A stretch of 64,000 bases of DNA from an uncultured Oscillospiraceae bacterium (GTDB taxonomy: Bacteria; Bacillota; Clostridia; Oscillospirales; JAAYXM01): the NCBI GenBank assembly GCA_934446465.1, contig CAKSEF010000002.1, forward strand, positions 3,564-67,563, written 5' to 3'. Within the stretch, counting starts at the first letter, position 1, and every line of letters begins with the position of its first letter. The translations under genes and the position numbers were made by a program. Shown here in pieces: positions 52,332-61,600 of this stretch. Under the pieces are notes generated by a model, which was not told where the DNA came from, made no database searches, and saw only the letters and a list, made by a program, of their open reading frames with translations.

Positions 52332-52967
52332 CTATTCCCTGCACAGCGCGGAAATATCACCGCGCTGAATTGCCGGTATATTTTTCTGTATTTTTTCCTT
52401 TTCCCAATCCCACCAACGCAGGTTCAAAAGCTTTTTCACAGTCTCGTCGTCAAAGCGCCGGCGAATCGGTTTTGCGGGAACCCCGCCGACAATGGTATAA
52501 GGCGGCACGTCTTTTGTTACCACGGCGCGTGTTCCGATAATTGCGCCGTCTCCGATTTTTACGCCCGACATAATCACGGCTTCATACCCAATCCAAACAT
52601 CATTTCCTATAATGATATCGCCTTTGTTGTCCCATGCTTCCGTGATGTTCTTCGGGTCAAGTCCCCATTCGTCGAAGAATATCGGGAACGTGTAGGAAGC
52701 GAGCGAACGCATTGTGTGATTTCCGCTTGTAAAAAGAAATTTTGCACCGCATGCAACCGAACAGAATTTTCCTATTATCAGCTTATCTCCGTTTATGGGA
52801 TAGTGATAAAGAACATTGTTCTTTTCAAATTTGCGCGGGTCGTGTACATAATCGTTGTATATCGTGTAATCGCCCGCTTCAATATTGGGTTTTGTTATGA
52901 CGGATTTGAGATACACCGTCTCCCTGTCATTTTTTCTCGGATAAATGTTGCTTTCCGGAACCGTCAT
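52332..52967 (-). CDS. Vat/CatB-like xenobiotic acyltransferase (hexapeptide repeat), 211 aa
   Basis: A left-handed beta-helix acetyltransferase. LIIGKFCSVACGAKFLF and GNHTM (catalytic-type His, near residue 83) match the xenobiotic acetyltransferase subgroup that includes streptogramin A (Vat) and CatB chloramphenicol enzymes. Hexapeptide turns follow: GDIIIGNDVWIGYEAVIM, GVKIGDGAIIGTRAVV and PYTIVGGVPAKPIRRRF, then the C-terminal LLNLRWWDWEKEKI segment shared with Vat and CatB. The family can inactivate antibiotics, but many chromosomal members are uncharacterised and may acetylate sugars or other substrates, so resistance should not be assumed. An AGGAG site precedes the ATG. It stands alone before the flavodoxin-family gene on the same strand. 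Confidence 0.88.
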   Translation of the reverse strand: MTVPESNIYPRKNDRETVYLKSVITKPNIEAGDYTIYNDYVHDPRKFEKNNVLYHYPINGDKLIIGKFCSVACGAKFLFTSGNHTMRSLASYTFPIFFDEWGLDPKNITEAWDNKGDIIIGNDVWIGYEAVIMSGVKIGDGAIIGTRAVVTKDVPPYTIVGGVPAKPIRRRFDDETVKKLLNLRWWDWEKEKIQKNIPAIQRGDISALCRE

Positions 52968-53049
52968 TGTTTTTCACTCCTGTAATTTATTTTTATAAGC
53001 GATTCCGGATAATACAATGCAGCGCTTCATCGCTCTCACCTCACTGGAT

Positions 53050-53781
53050 TTATCTCGCGCAGGAAGTCGTTTCTTTGTCGGACGTGAGGGAAGTCCATGG
53101 CCTGAGACTTCCGTGCCAGCCCATTTTCTCCCAGTATCCGTAGTCGGGCTCCGAGCGCGTTGAGTGCTTGTGGACAAAACGAATCAGTGAAAACCAGCGT
53201 TTTGCGCGGGCGTTGTATCCGATTTTTCCTATATTGCGCTTGATTTTTTCGGCGGTGCATGAAACTCGCTTCCCGATTTTACCTTTTATTCTTTCGGGAA
53301 TTTCGCCGTGATTCGTTGCCTGAATACCCAGCCCTAATCGGTATACCTTATGTATACCCCACATTTCAAGGCTGTCCGCCATGTCCTTTATGGTTTCTTT
53401 CATTCCGCCTCCCGCTGCCGTGCAGACGGCAACCGCCTGCTTCCTGCTCATTTCGGGGCGCGGACGGTGTACAACCCACCACGTTCCGAGATGGTCAAGG
53501 AAACTCATCATCTGCCCCGTCGCATGGTATACGTATACGGGGCTGTCGAGTATGACAAGGTCGGATTCGAGAATTGCGTCCGTCAAACCTTTTATTTTTT
53601 CAAAATGCGGGCACTTTTTAAGGTCGTTCTTAAAGTATGAGTAACACCCGAGGCACGGCTCGTTAAAATCCCTCGGCAGAAAAAACTCGGACGTTTCGCC
53701 TCCGACCTCCTTTGCCAGCTCACGCGATATCATGCACGTGCTTCCGACGTGATTCTGACCGTGAATAATCACAGTTTTCAT
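53050..53781 (-). CDS. Flavodoxin/NADPH-dependent FMN reductase-family protein, 243 aa
   Basis: The N-terminal alpha/beta sandwich resembles iron-sulfur flavoproteins and FMN reductases: IIHGQNHVGSTCMI (phosphate loop region), a CLGCYSYFKNDLKKC segment with Cys residues spaced C-x2-C-x8-C, and ILDSPVYVYHATGQMMSFLDH (the flavin-contact strand). The C-terminal 90 residues are helical with WEKMGWHG near the end, typical of a wider clostridial flavodoxin group. It is probably cytosolic and transfers electrons or reduces quinone-like compounds; the partner is unknown. The spacing of the Cys residues differs from the classical four-Cys cluster, so cluster binding is uncertain. A terminator-like hairpin separates it from the AraC gene upstream. 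Confidence 0.82.
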   Translation of the reverse strand: MKTVIIHGQNHVGSTCMISRELAKEVGGETSEFFLPRDFNEPCLGCYSYFKNDLKKCPHFEKIKGLTDAILESDLVILDSPVYVYHATGQMMSFLDHLGTWWVVHRPRPEMSRKQAVAVCTAAGGGMKETIKDMADSLEMWGIHKVYRLGLGIQATNHGEIPERIKGKIGKRVSCTAEKIKRNIGKIGYNARAKRWFSLIRFVHKHSTRSEPDYGYWEKMGWHGSLRPWTSLTSDKETTSCAR

Positions 53782-53839
53782 GACTTTTACACCTCAATCC
53801 AAAAGGTTTTCACCAATTGCTTTTAATTATATTCCCGGC

Positions 53840-53870
53840 AACTCCGCCTGTCAATAGACAGGCGGAGTTT
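53840..53870. terminator. Perfect hairpin between the AraC and flavodoxin-family genes
   Basis: AACTCCGCCTGTC pairs with GACAGGCGGAGTT around a 5-nt loop (13-bp stem). On the minus strand no T-run follows, so it may be an inefficient terminator or a processing/stability hairpin. Confidence 0.5.
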
Positions 53871-53884
53871 AATGTTTTCTTTAA

Positions 53885-54796
53885 TTAGTTGCCGTATTTT
53901 TTTCGGTATTCTGTCGGCGGCATTCCGACGACCTTTCGGAATATGCGGGAAAAGGCGAACATCTCATATCCGACCGATGATGCAACAGTCTTAATTGCAG
54001 CGTCGGAGCTTTTTAAAAAATCGCACGCCGCATTCATTCTCACGCGGATTAAGTAATCCCTGACAGACATGCCGAGCTCGTCCTTGAAAAGCGTGAACAA
54101 ATAACTGCGGTTTATGCCCACGCTGTCGGCAATTCCTTCGATGCTTATGTCAAGATGATAGTTCGTTTCTATGTATTTCATTGCCTGCGCCACATATTTT
54201 TTTGAGGATGACTGCGGCGGGGCAGTCTTTTTTGCTTTCCCGTGAATTTGCATCATGTCCGCCAGAAGTAGCGAAAAAAGCGCAGATTTGCGGAGGGACG
54301 ACTCGCGGTGAAAAGAATCGGTGTACATTGCATTTTTGAGAAAAACAGGGTTTGGAACATCATCTCTGCTATCGACCGTCAGGACCGTGGACGTCTCAAG
54401 CGAGTTTAAGAGTTTTTCCAAATGCCCTACACAGTTTTCGTCAAGCTTGTGCCGAAAGACTATATTCTTATCGGAAAAATCAAGGGCTTTCAGATGACTT
54501 TTGAGCGCAAAACCGTTCACTCCGAGCCATATTGTGGCGGTTTTGTCCGACGTGTACAGCTTTTCGATTTTTTTGTACGGCGAAACAACATAGAGGTCAC
54601 CGGAAGAAATATCAAACGGCGTATCGTCAACAACGACCGTCAGAGAACCGTTGGCACAATATTCCACAACATAATAATCACGCATAAAAGGGCCGTAAAC
54701 AAAACCGTTTGGCAATGAAACGTTCCTTCCTCCGAGGTGTACGTTGATTTCTTGTGTGTTTTCAGCTCCGATTGTTTCTATGTCTATATTTTGCAT
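53885..54796 (-). CDS. AraC-family transcriptional regulator, 303 aa
   Basis: The ATG at 54796 (MQNIDIET) has AAGGTAGG about 11 bp upstream and is preferred over the in-frame ATG at 54826. The N-terminal cupin-like domain (about 20-110) would bind a ligand, probably a sugar: FVYGPFMRDYYVVEYCANG and FDISSGDLYVVSPYKK resemble AraC-type effector domains. The C-terminal 100 residues form two helix-turn-helix motifs: ISIEGIADSVGINRSYLFTLFK and IKTVASSVGYEMFAFSRIFR followed by KVVGMPPTEYRKKY, the family signature. It is divergent from the oxidoreductase gene at 54960 with 163 bp between start codons, so it probably regulates that gene and the secreted proteins beyond it. The binding site is not recognised. 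Confidence 0.9.
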   Translation of the reverse strand: MQNIDIETIGAENTQEINVHLGGRNVSLPNGFVYGPFMRDYYVVEYCANGSLTVVVDDTPFDISSGDLYVVSPYKKIEKLYTSDKTATIWLGVNGFALKSHLKALDFSDKNIVFRHKLDENCVGHLEKLLNSLETSTVLTVDSRDDVPNPVFLKNAMYTDSFHRESSLRKSALFSLLLADMMQIHGKAKKTAPPQSSSKKYVAQAMKYIETNYHLDISIEGIADSVGINRSYLFTLFKDELGMSVRDYLIRVRMNAACDFLKSSDAAIKTVASSVGYEMFAFSRIFRKVVGMPPTEYRKKYGN

Positions 54797-54854
54797 ATTT
54801 CCATAACCTACCTTAAAATATAACATACGGCTATATAATTATAACATTCGTGCA

Positions 54855-54883
54855 TTGAAAATACAAGGTTTAAATGCGATAAT
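54855..54883 (+). promoter_or_regulatory. Promoter of the second oxidoreductase gene
   Basis: TTGAAA (54855-54860) and GATAAT (54878-54883) are separated by 17 bp. It lies in the AraC-oxidoreductase divergent region, about 25 bp before the leader ORF. Confidence 0.6.
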
Positions 54884-54907
54884 ATACATAGAATCGGAGG
54901 AGAATCG

Positions 54908-54958
54908 ATGTTTTCGATTTTACTCTCGGGCATATCGAGCAAAAAGAGAGGTAATTAA
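54908..54958 (+). CDS. Putative 16-residue leader peptide
   Basis: A GGAGGAG ribosome site 5 bp before the ATG, stronger than that of the following gene, introduces the peptide MFSILLSGISSKKRGN. Its TAA is one base before the ATG of the oxidoreductase gene, so translation of the leader would pass directly into it. The ribosome site of the main gene (AGAGAGG) lies inside the leader's last codons. Such layouts are used for translational coupling or attenuation. Whether it is expressed is unknown. Confidence 0.5.
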   Translation: MFSILLSGISSKKRGN

Positions 54959-54959
54959 A

Positions 54960-56159
54960 ATGGGATACGAAACAAATCTTGAGTGTACATATTTTGCGAG
55001 AAAGAATATTGGAATAATAGGGTGCGGCGTCCGAGCAAGAGACCTTTTGAAGCCGCTGCGCGAGATGGGCATGAACACAAGGATAACGGCAATCTGCGAC
55101 CCTGAATATAAAAGCGTAATTGAAAATCTTAAAGCTGACGGCGAAGATGTAAGCGAAATCAAGGTCTGGGACGATGCCGACGATATGCTCGACAATTCCG
55201 GCATTGACGGCGTAATAATAGGAACAAGAAGCGAAACTCATGTCCACTTTGCGATTAAGGTTCTGAAGAGAAATATACCGATGATTCTCGAAAAGCCGAT
55301 AACATTCTCAATGGAAGAGCTCATCGCACTGCGCGATGTTTATGAGAAGTCGGAAAAGAAGGTAGTTGTTTCTTTCCCGCTTCGCACAAGCCCGCTCATA
55401 ACGCTGGTCAAGGAAATCCTTGATTCGGGAAAAATAGGAACGGTAGAGCATATACAGGCATTTAACTACGTTCCGTACGGCGGGGTTTACTTCCATAACT
55501 GGTATTGCAAGACAGGCCCTGCGGGACTGTTCTTTGAAAAAACAACGCACGATTTCGATTGGCTCAACTATCTTATCGGTGTTAAGCCCGAGACTATCGG
55601 GGTTATGACATCACAACAGATATTCGGCGGAGACTTTAAGGACGGCAAGAGCTGTGTAGACTGCGAACGTCAGCTTGAGTGCATGGAAAGTCCGTTTATG
55701 CAGAAGAACTTCGTGTTCGACAATCCGCAGGGAAGTTCATGTGCGTTCACAAACGCGGTTAAGACGTATGATTCGGCAGGAATCCTCATTCACTATCAGA
55801 GCGGTATGCACGTAAGCTACGCCGAAAACCACTTCGCAAGAAAGGGCGCAGGTGCACGCGGCGCAAGAATTTCGGGCTACCACGGCACTCTCGATTTTGA
55901 CTGGTATAAGGACATGATAACGGTTCACCGCCACCACGCTCCGATTACGGAAACATATAAGATAGACGCATCCCTCGGACACTTTGGCGGAGACCGCGGA
56001 CTTCTGTTTGATTTCGTAAAAATGATGAACGGGGTAAATGATACGACAGCAACTCTCGATAACGGCTTCCTCAGTACACTTATGTGCATGGCAGCACGTA
56101 AGAGCCTTGAGAATAAAACATTTGAGCCGGTTGTCTGGGGAGACGGCAAAAAGGTCTGA
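54960..56159 (+). CDS. Gfo/Idh/MocA family oxidoreductase, 399 aa
   Basis: The ATG at 54960 is preferred because AGAGAGG lies upstream and the following sequence aligns with the family. After a 15-residue lead, NIGIIGCGVRARDLL (Rossmann motif), ITAICDPE, IIGTRSETHVHFAI and MILEKPIT (conserved Lys) mark the NAD(P)-binding domain. The C-terminal domain has EKTTHDFDWLNYL and a CVDCERQLEC segment with three Cys residues, seen in a subgroup of clostridial oxidoreductases and possibly metal-binding. The substrate is probably a sugar or uronic-acid derivative. It is preceded by a leader ORF and divergent from an AraC regulator, and is followed 50 bp later by a secreted module protein, suggesting one regulon. 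Confidence 0.88.
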   Translation: MGYETNLECTYFARKNIGIIGCGVRARDLLKPLREMGMNTRITAICDPEYKSVIENLKADGEDVSEIKVWDDADDMLDNSGIDGVIIGTRSETHVHFAIKVLKRNIPMILEKPITFSMEELIALRDVYEKSEKKVVVSFPLRTSPLITLVKEILDSGKIGTVEHIQAFNYVPYGGVYFHNWYCKTGPAGLFFEKTTHDFDWLNYLIGVKPETIGVMTSQQIFGGDFKDGKSCVDCERQLECMESPFMQKNFVFDNPQGSSCAFTNAVKTYDSAGILIHYQSGMHVSYAENHFARKGAGARGARISGYHGTLDFDWYKDMITVHRHHAPITETYKIDASLGHFGGDRGLLFDFVKMMNGVNDTTATLDNGFLSTLMCMAARKSLENKTFEPVVWGDGKKV

Positions 56160-56208
56160 TTCGCGGGATTCCGCGTTCGGTAATAAATAGGGTAAAGGAG
56201 TAAACAGT

Positions 56209-58518
56209 ATGAAAAAGACATTGTTGGCAATACTTGTTATGGCGATGGTGATGTCCGTCATCACAGCTATCCCGTCAGTATCTGCTGAGGAAGTTTATAC
56301 ATATAACTTCACATCAACGGAAAACGGCGGAGTAAAGGGTGTGTTGGCACCCGTCTTTGCAGACTATGCAGAGGGAAGAAATTGGAAATATGTTGCAATG
56401 GAGGATTCGTTCTATACGGCGTATACGTCCCACAGCGACTATACGAGCAATCCGGATGCAGGATACTCACGCTATGCGCGTACCATGACTTACGGACTCC
56501 AGCTTCAGTCTGCAAATAACCAATGGCTGGCGCTTGGTCTGAAAGTACCGACTAAGGGAACTTACAGGGTTGACCTCACTTATGCAACGCTTCAGTACGG
56601 AAAAACGGGAGATATCTACGTGGCTCCGTTGAGTGTCGGCGCCGAAGGTGCAATAGCCGAACAGTATAAGCTCGGAAGCGTAAACTACAACGGAACGGGA
56701 GAGGCTTCTACGGCTGAGCTCGGAACGCTTGCGGTAACGTCTGACAACGAAGAGGTTGTTGTTGTCTTTAAATCGACAGGCGGAAATATGGCACCGCAGG
56801 AAGTCAGACTCACCTACGTCGGAAAAGTCATGCCCAAACAGACATACAGCTTCGTTCTTGGAAGCTCTGAACAGAACAAGGGCATAACTAATTATTCAAC
56901 ATACGATTCAACGGGCAAAAATTGGCGTTACTACGGAATGAGCGACAGCTTGTATGCAAAATACGAAACAAATTTCGCATATGCACGCACGCTCTATTAC
57001 GGCGTTCAGATTCAGGCGGCAGCGGACGAGTACGTGCAGTTTGCCGTTAATGTTCCCGACGCGGGTGTTTATAAGTTCGACATCAAATTCTGGGCAACGC
57101 CTGTCTGCGCGAAGACTACTTCGCTCTATTTTGCACCCGCTTCCTCGGAAAATAAAATGAGTGCGGATAAGGAGCTTGAAGGCGTAAGCATGCGCGGAGA
57201 CGTGTCGGCAGGAGCGGAGGGTTCAGCTTTCGCAGGAACGGTAAATGTTCCGTCGCCGGGCGAATACGTAATTACGATGAAATCAAGCGCAGGCGCAATG
57301 CAGCCGAGAGAGATAACGCTCACGGGAGTCGAACCCACGGGAATCACGGCCGAAACGGAGAGCAAGACTATAAAGTTGGGCGGAAAATCCGCAATAACGG
57401 TAAAGTCGGTTGTCGACGGAATAAATTACATACTCGCAAATCACGGCGCAGACTTTAACGACTCAAATAATTGTGTTACAATAGGATCGGACGGAACGAT
57501 TACCGCAAAGGCAGAGGGCGAGACGGTTATATCTGTATCCGCCGTCGGATTTAACACAAGTATACCGATAACCGTATACCATCCGAATGCAAAAATTGAC
57601 GAAGCAACAACGAGTAAGCTCTACATTTCGGCACCTGTGGGAGCTGAAATTGACGGAGCGGGAATTGTTTCGGATGTTGCAATAGGAACAGCCAGAACAG
57701 TAACCGCACCCGAGAAAATAGGCGAGCTTGAATTTAAATATTGGAAAGATATCATAACGGGCAGAGTTCTCTCAACGGATGCGGAATACTCATTCACGGT
57801 AGGAAGCAATACAAAGATAGAAGCGGTTTACGCGGAAAAAGCAAACGGCTATCTTGTTGAATTTGCAAACGCCAACGGCGAGGTAATATCAAGCAGTTAC
57901 AAGAACACAGGCGACGCGATAACAGCTCCCGCGCTCCCGAGCCTCACGGGCTTCGGCATGGCAAGGGAATGGAGCAGGTATCCGTCCGTTGTCGGAACAA
58001 GCAACGTACAGTCGGTGGCAATCTACGATGACCCCGCAGCCAATATTTCGATAACTGTCGAGAACGGAAGCGGAAGCGGAAATTACGCTTACAACGACAA
58101 GGTAACGGTAACGGCTTCCGACGGAAACTTCAGTTATTGGAAGCGCGGTGAACAGATAGTAAGCTTTGACAGCACATACAGCTTCTACGCATGGGACAGC
58201 GCAACGCTTACCGCGGTATTCGGCGAAGATGTATCGGATGTTGACCCAAGCGTAATTCTTGACGACAGCGTAAGAACGGAAAACGGAAGATTCGCGTATA
58301 TGTCCGAGCTTGTGGGCTTTGACGGAAAAACTGTCATTGAGCACGGAATCATCTTCGGAAGCGAAGGACTCGACATCGACCATTGCCAATATAAGGCAGT
58401 GGCAAAGGGAACATCCGGTCAGTTCTCGTCCTATACGGAAAGTTCTCTTAAGGCAAGAGCATATGCAATTTATCGGGACGGCGCAGATATAAGAATAGCT
58501 TACAGCGCGGAAAAGTAA
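56209..58518 (+). CDS. Secreted modular protein with two beta-rich modules, 769 aa
   Basis: Signal peptide to about residue 26 (ending SVSAEE). Two copies of a module follow (about 28-205 and 217-375), each with the order YTYNF or YSFVL, NWKYV or NWRYYGM, YARTMTYGLQLQ or YARTLYYGVQIQ, VPTKGTYRVDLTYA or VPDAGVYKFDIKFWA, and IYVAP or LYFAP. A Big_2-like Ig domain (about 377-463) and repeats of the W-K-D-x-x-T-G type (YWKDIITGRVLSTDAEYSF) follow. The last 75 residues (ELVGFDGKTVIEHGIIFGSEG) match the C-terminal domain of the protein at 529-2394. No catalytic or anchoring domain is seen. It is probably an extracellular carbohydrate-binding or scaffold protein for the lyase encoded next. AAAGGAG precedes the ATG. 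Confidence 0.75.
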   Translation: MKKTLLAILVMAMVMSVITAIPSVSAEEVYTYNFTSTENGGVKGVLAPVFADYAEGRNWKYVAMEDSFYTAYTSHSDYTSNPDAGYSRYARTMTYGLQLQSANNQWLALGLKVPTKGTYRVDLTYATLQYGKTGDIYVAPLSVGAEGAIAEQYKLGSVNYNGTGEASTAELGTLAVTSDNEEVVVVFKSTGGNMAPQEVRLTYVGKVMPKQTYSFVLGSSEQNKGITNYSTYDSTGKNWRYYGMSDSLYAKYETNFAYARTLYYGVQIQAAADEYVQFAVNVPDAGVYKFDIKFWATPVCAKTTSLYFAPASSENKMSADKELEGVSMRGDVSAGAEGSAFAGTVNVPSPGEYVITMKSSAGAMQPREITLTGVEPTGITAETESKTIKLGGKSAITVKSVVDGINYILANHGADFNDSNNCVTIGSDGTITAKAEGETVISVSAVGFNTSIPITVYHPNAKIDEATTSKLYISAPVGAEIDGAGIVSDVAIGTARTVTAPEKIGELEFKYWKDIITGRVLSTDAEYSFTVGSNTKIEAVYAEKANGYLVEFANANGEVISSSYKNTGDAITAPALPSLTGFGMAREWSRYPSVVGTSNVQSVAIYDDPAANISITVENGSGSGNYAYNDKVTVTASDGNFSYWKRGEQIVSFDSTYSFYAWDSATLTAVFGEDVSDVDPSVILDDSVRTENGRFAYMSELVGFDGKTVIEHGIIFGSEGLDIDHCQYKAVAKGTSGQFSSYTESSLKARAYAIYRDGADIRIAYSAEK

Positions 58519-58527
58519 ATTGACAGC

Positions 58528-58564
58528 ATGGGACGGGGCAAGACTTCGTCCCATTCCGTTTTAA
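58528..58564 (+). terminator. Probable terminator between the two secreted protein genes
   Basis: ATGGGACG pairs with CGTCCCAT around an 11-nt loop, followed by TCCGTTTT. The T-run is short, so partial read-through into the next gene is likely. Confidence 0.5.
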
Positions 58565-58601
58565 ACGGTGTTTTACGTATTTTCGGCAAAGGAGTACAGG
58601 T

Positions 58602-61600
58602 ATGAGAAAAATTTTATCTTTGGTTCTCGTATTCGCGATGGCTGTATCGCTTTTTGCAAACGTCCAGTTTGCATTCGGGGCAGATACACTGACATACAGC
58701 TTCAAAATCGAGAGCGGGACCAAAATCGAATCCGTAAAGGGAGTTGCGGATTTCGATACATATGAGTCTACGGGCAGAAATTGGAAGTTCTGTTCCATGA
58801 ATGACTCACTCAGAGAAAAGTATAACGGAAATTACGCATTTGCACGAACGATGACATACGGGCTGCAAATACAGTCGGAGGGGAACGAATGGCTTTCGCT
58901 TGCCGTCAAAATTCCGACCGCGGGAACATATTCCGTCGAATACAAATATTCAACCGTTTCGTGGGGCAAAACAGGGGATATCTTCCTTTCGCCTATGGAA
59001 GCGGGAATAGAAAAATCACGGAACGGGGAGTATAAGCTCGGTTCGGTAAGCTACGCCGGAGGCGGGGAAATTAACTCATCGGATTTGGGCACAATAACGG
59101 TGGGATCGGATAACTCCGAGTATATACTCACGTTTGTATCAACGGGAAATACACAGCTTCCGTCCGAAATAGTTCTCAAACCCGTATCAGATGACCCCAT
59201 AACCGAAAAATACGATTTTAAGAAATATAAATCGAGCTACTATGTCCCCGAAATAAAGTATGAGGACACAGACAACACGTGGGAATACCACTCGTGCGAA
59301 AGCTCACTTTGGGATTCCTACAATACCTCGAAAAACTTCATCAGAAATCCCGCGGGTCTCGGCTACGGAATACAGGTACAGTCCGGTTATGTCGGGCAGT
59401 ATCTCGCGCTGAAGCTGAAGGTTCGGAAGGCGGGAAATTATAACGTCAAGTTCACATATGCGAAGGCTTCGCTCGGCGGAGAGGCAGATGTATTCATAGC
59501 TCCGATTGCGGAAACCGACATAACAAATGAAAAATATAAGGTCGGAAGCGTTTCGTTCTACAACGAAACTCAGCAGAATCTGAATGAGAAAAAGCTTAAA
59601 TCGCTGAATATAACATCAGCGGGCGAGTATGTTGTAACCTTCCTTGTAACAGGCAAGAATAAGAGCTGCAATATGTACCTTACGGGGCTTGAATTCAATC
59701 CGAATGAAGCTGCGCTTGAATCCGTAACACTTACTGCGGAGAAGACAAGAATCAAAGTCGGAGAAGAAACGAAAACAACGCTTTCCGGAAAGTTGTCCGA
59801 CGGCGCCGAAGATGACCTCTCGGCGGCGGATGTGGTATATGAAAGCAGCAACGAGGAGATTGCAAAGGTTGATGCCGACGGAAAAATTACCGCTATGGGT
59901 GCGGGAACGGCAAAGATAACGGCGCGCGTAACGCTTTTGGGAATAACAAAGGAATCAAGCTGTCTTATAAGGGTGGAGACAGACGAAAATCCCCCGTATA
60001 CAGGCGTTTCCGTATTGTATGACCTAAAGCTCGGAGCGGGGAAGTATGAAGACAGCGATATGCGTCCGATAAAATACGCGGACACGGACGGTGTCTGGGA
60101 ATTCGGCGGATATGACGAGAGCATGATTCCCGCAGACGCGCCGAAACCCGGAATTTATATAAGAAATAACCTCGCTTACGGCGTCCAGGTGCAGAGCAAC
60201 CGTGAAAAAAATTGGTTTGCGGTAAAAGTCAATGTCTCCGATGTCGGACGTACAAAATTCGTACTCGATTACTCGGTATATAAGTACGGCGGAATCGGGA
60301 ATATATACTTTGTCCCCGCGTCTTACGGCAAAGAGCATTGGCGCAGTGATGCTTTTAAGCTCGGAGAGGTGAATTTCTATGAAGATGTTTCGTCTCCGGC
60401 AGTTAAAAAAACAGAATATGACCTGACGATAGAAAGTGCGGGCGAGTATGCGGTCGTATTTGAGGCGGCAAAAAGGCTTGGCGGGTGCAATATGTATATG
60501 TCGGGCTTTACGCTTGACGGACAAAACGGAGTAAAGACTGTTCCTGTTCTTCCGAAGAAAAGCCTCAAAATAGGGGAGAGTATGAAAATTTCATACGATC
60601 TCCGTGATTATAACGGCAAAAAAACAAGCCTTCCGAATATAAGCGTTTCGTACAACAGCATAACACCCGACATATTGGAAGTCTCCGATGACGGAACGGT
60701 ATCGGCAAAGGCGCTCGGAACGGGAATCATCGAAATAGGTGTCCTGAGCGAGGGAACACTCCGCCGTGCAAGATGCGAAGTCTATGTCGGGACGGGAAAG
60801 CGCGGAGTGAGCTTCTATACAGAGGAAAAACGCAAAAATGCCGTTGAAAATGCAAAGAAATACGACTGGGCAAAAACTCTCCGCGACAAAGCTGTAAAAG
60901 AGGCTGATATTTACGTCGGTAACGAAGAAAAGCTTTGGAATCTCATTACACAGGAGGGGATTCCGAGAGGTATAACCGTGGGATATCAGGATGACCCCAA
61001 TGCATATAAGTGTCGGTACTGCGGAGAAGATCTACGCGCTCAGTACGGCGCATACCCATGGAAAATCAACGTTCTGACGCGCCCGTGGAAAATACAGTGC
61101 CCGAGCTGTAAGCGCGTGTTCCCGTCAAACGATTTCGGAAGCTTCTATAATCTCGGAATCGATGAAGAGGGAAAGTTTGATTATGAGCTTGCGCATAAAA
61201 GAAACGCGGAGATAGTTGCAAACGGCGGAGAGGGCTACCTCGTAAACAAGCTCTATCCGGAAGCCGAAGAAAAATTCGGCGATGCGAATTGGGGCGTTGA
61301 TGACGGCTTCGGCTATATCGCAAAGAACCCCGATGGAAGCGTTAAAACGTATGCAAACGGAGTAGAAGAAGCTCACACATATATTGCATATTACAATCAC
61401 TGGGGCATCTGGTTCGGAAAGACATTCACAACCGAATCCAAGAGCCTTGTCGGCGATGCGCTTACATCACTTCGCGATGCCTACCTCTATACGGGCGATG
61501 AAAAGTACGGCCGTGTAGGCGCAATCCTAATCGACAGGATTGCCGATGTTTATTCGGATATGTCTCTTACGCAATACGGCCGTGCACGCGGAAACGAGCG

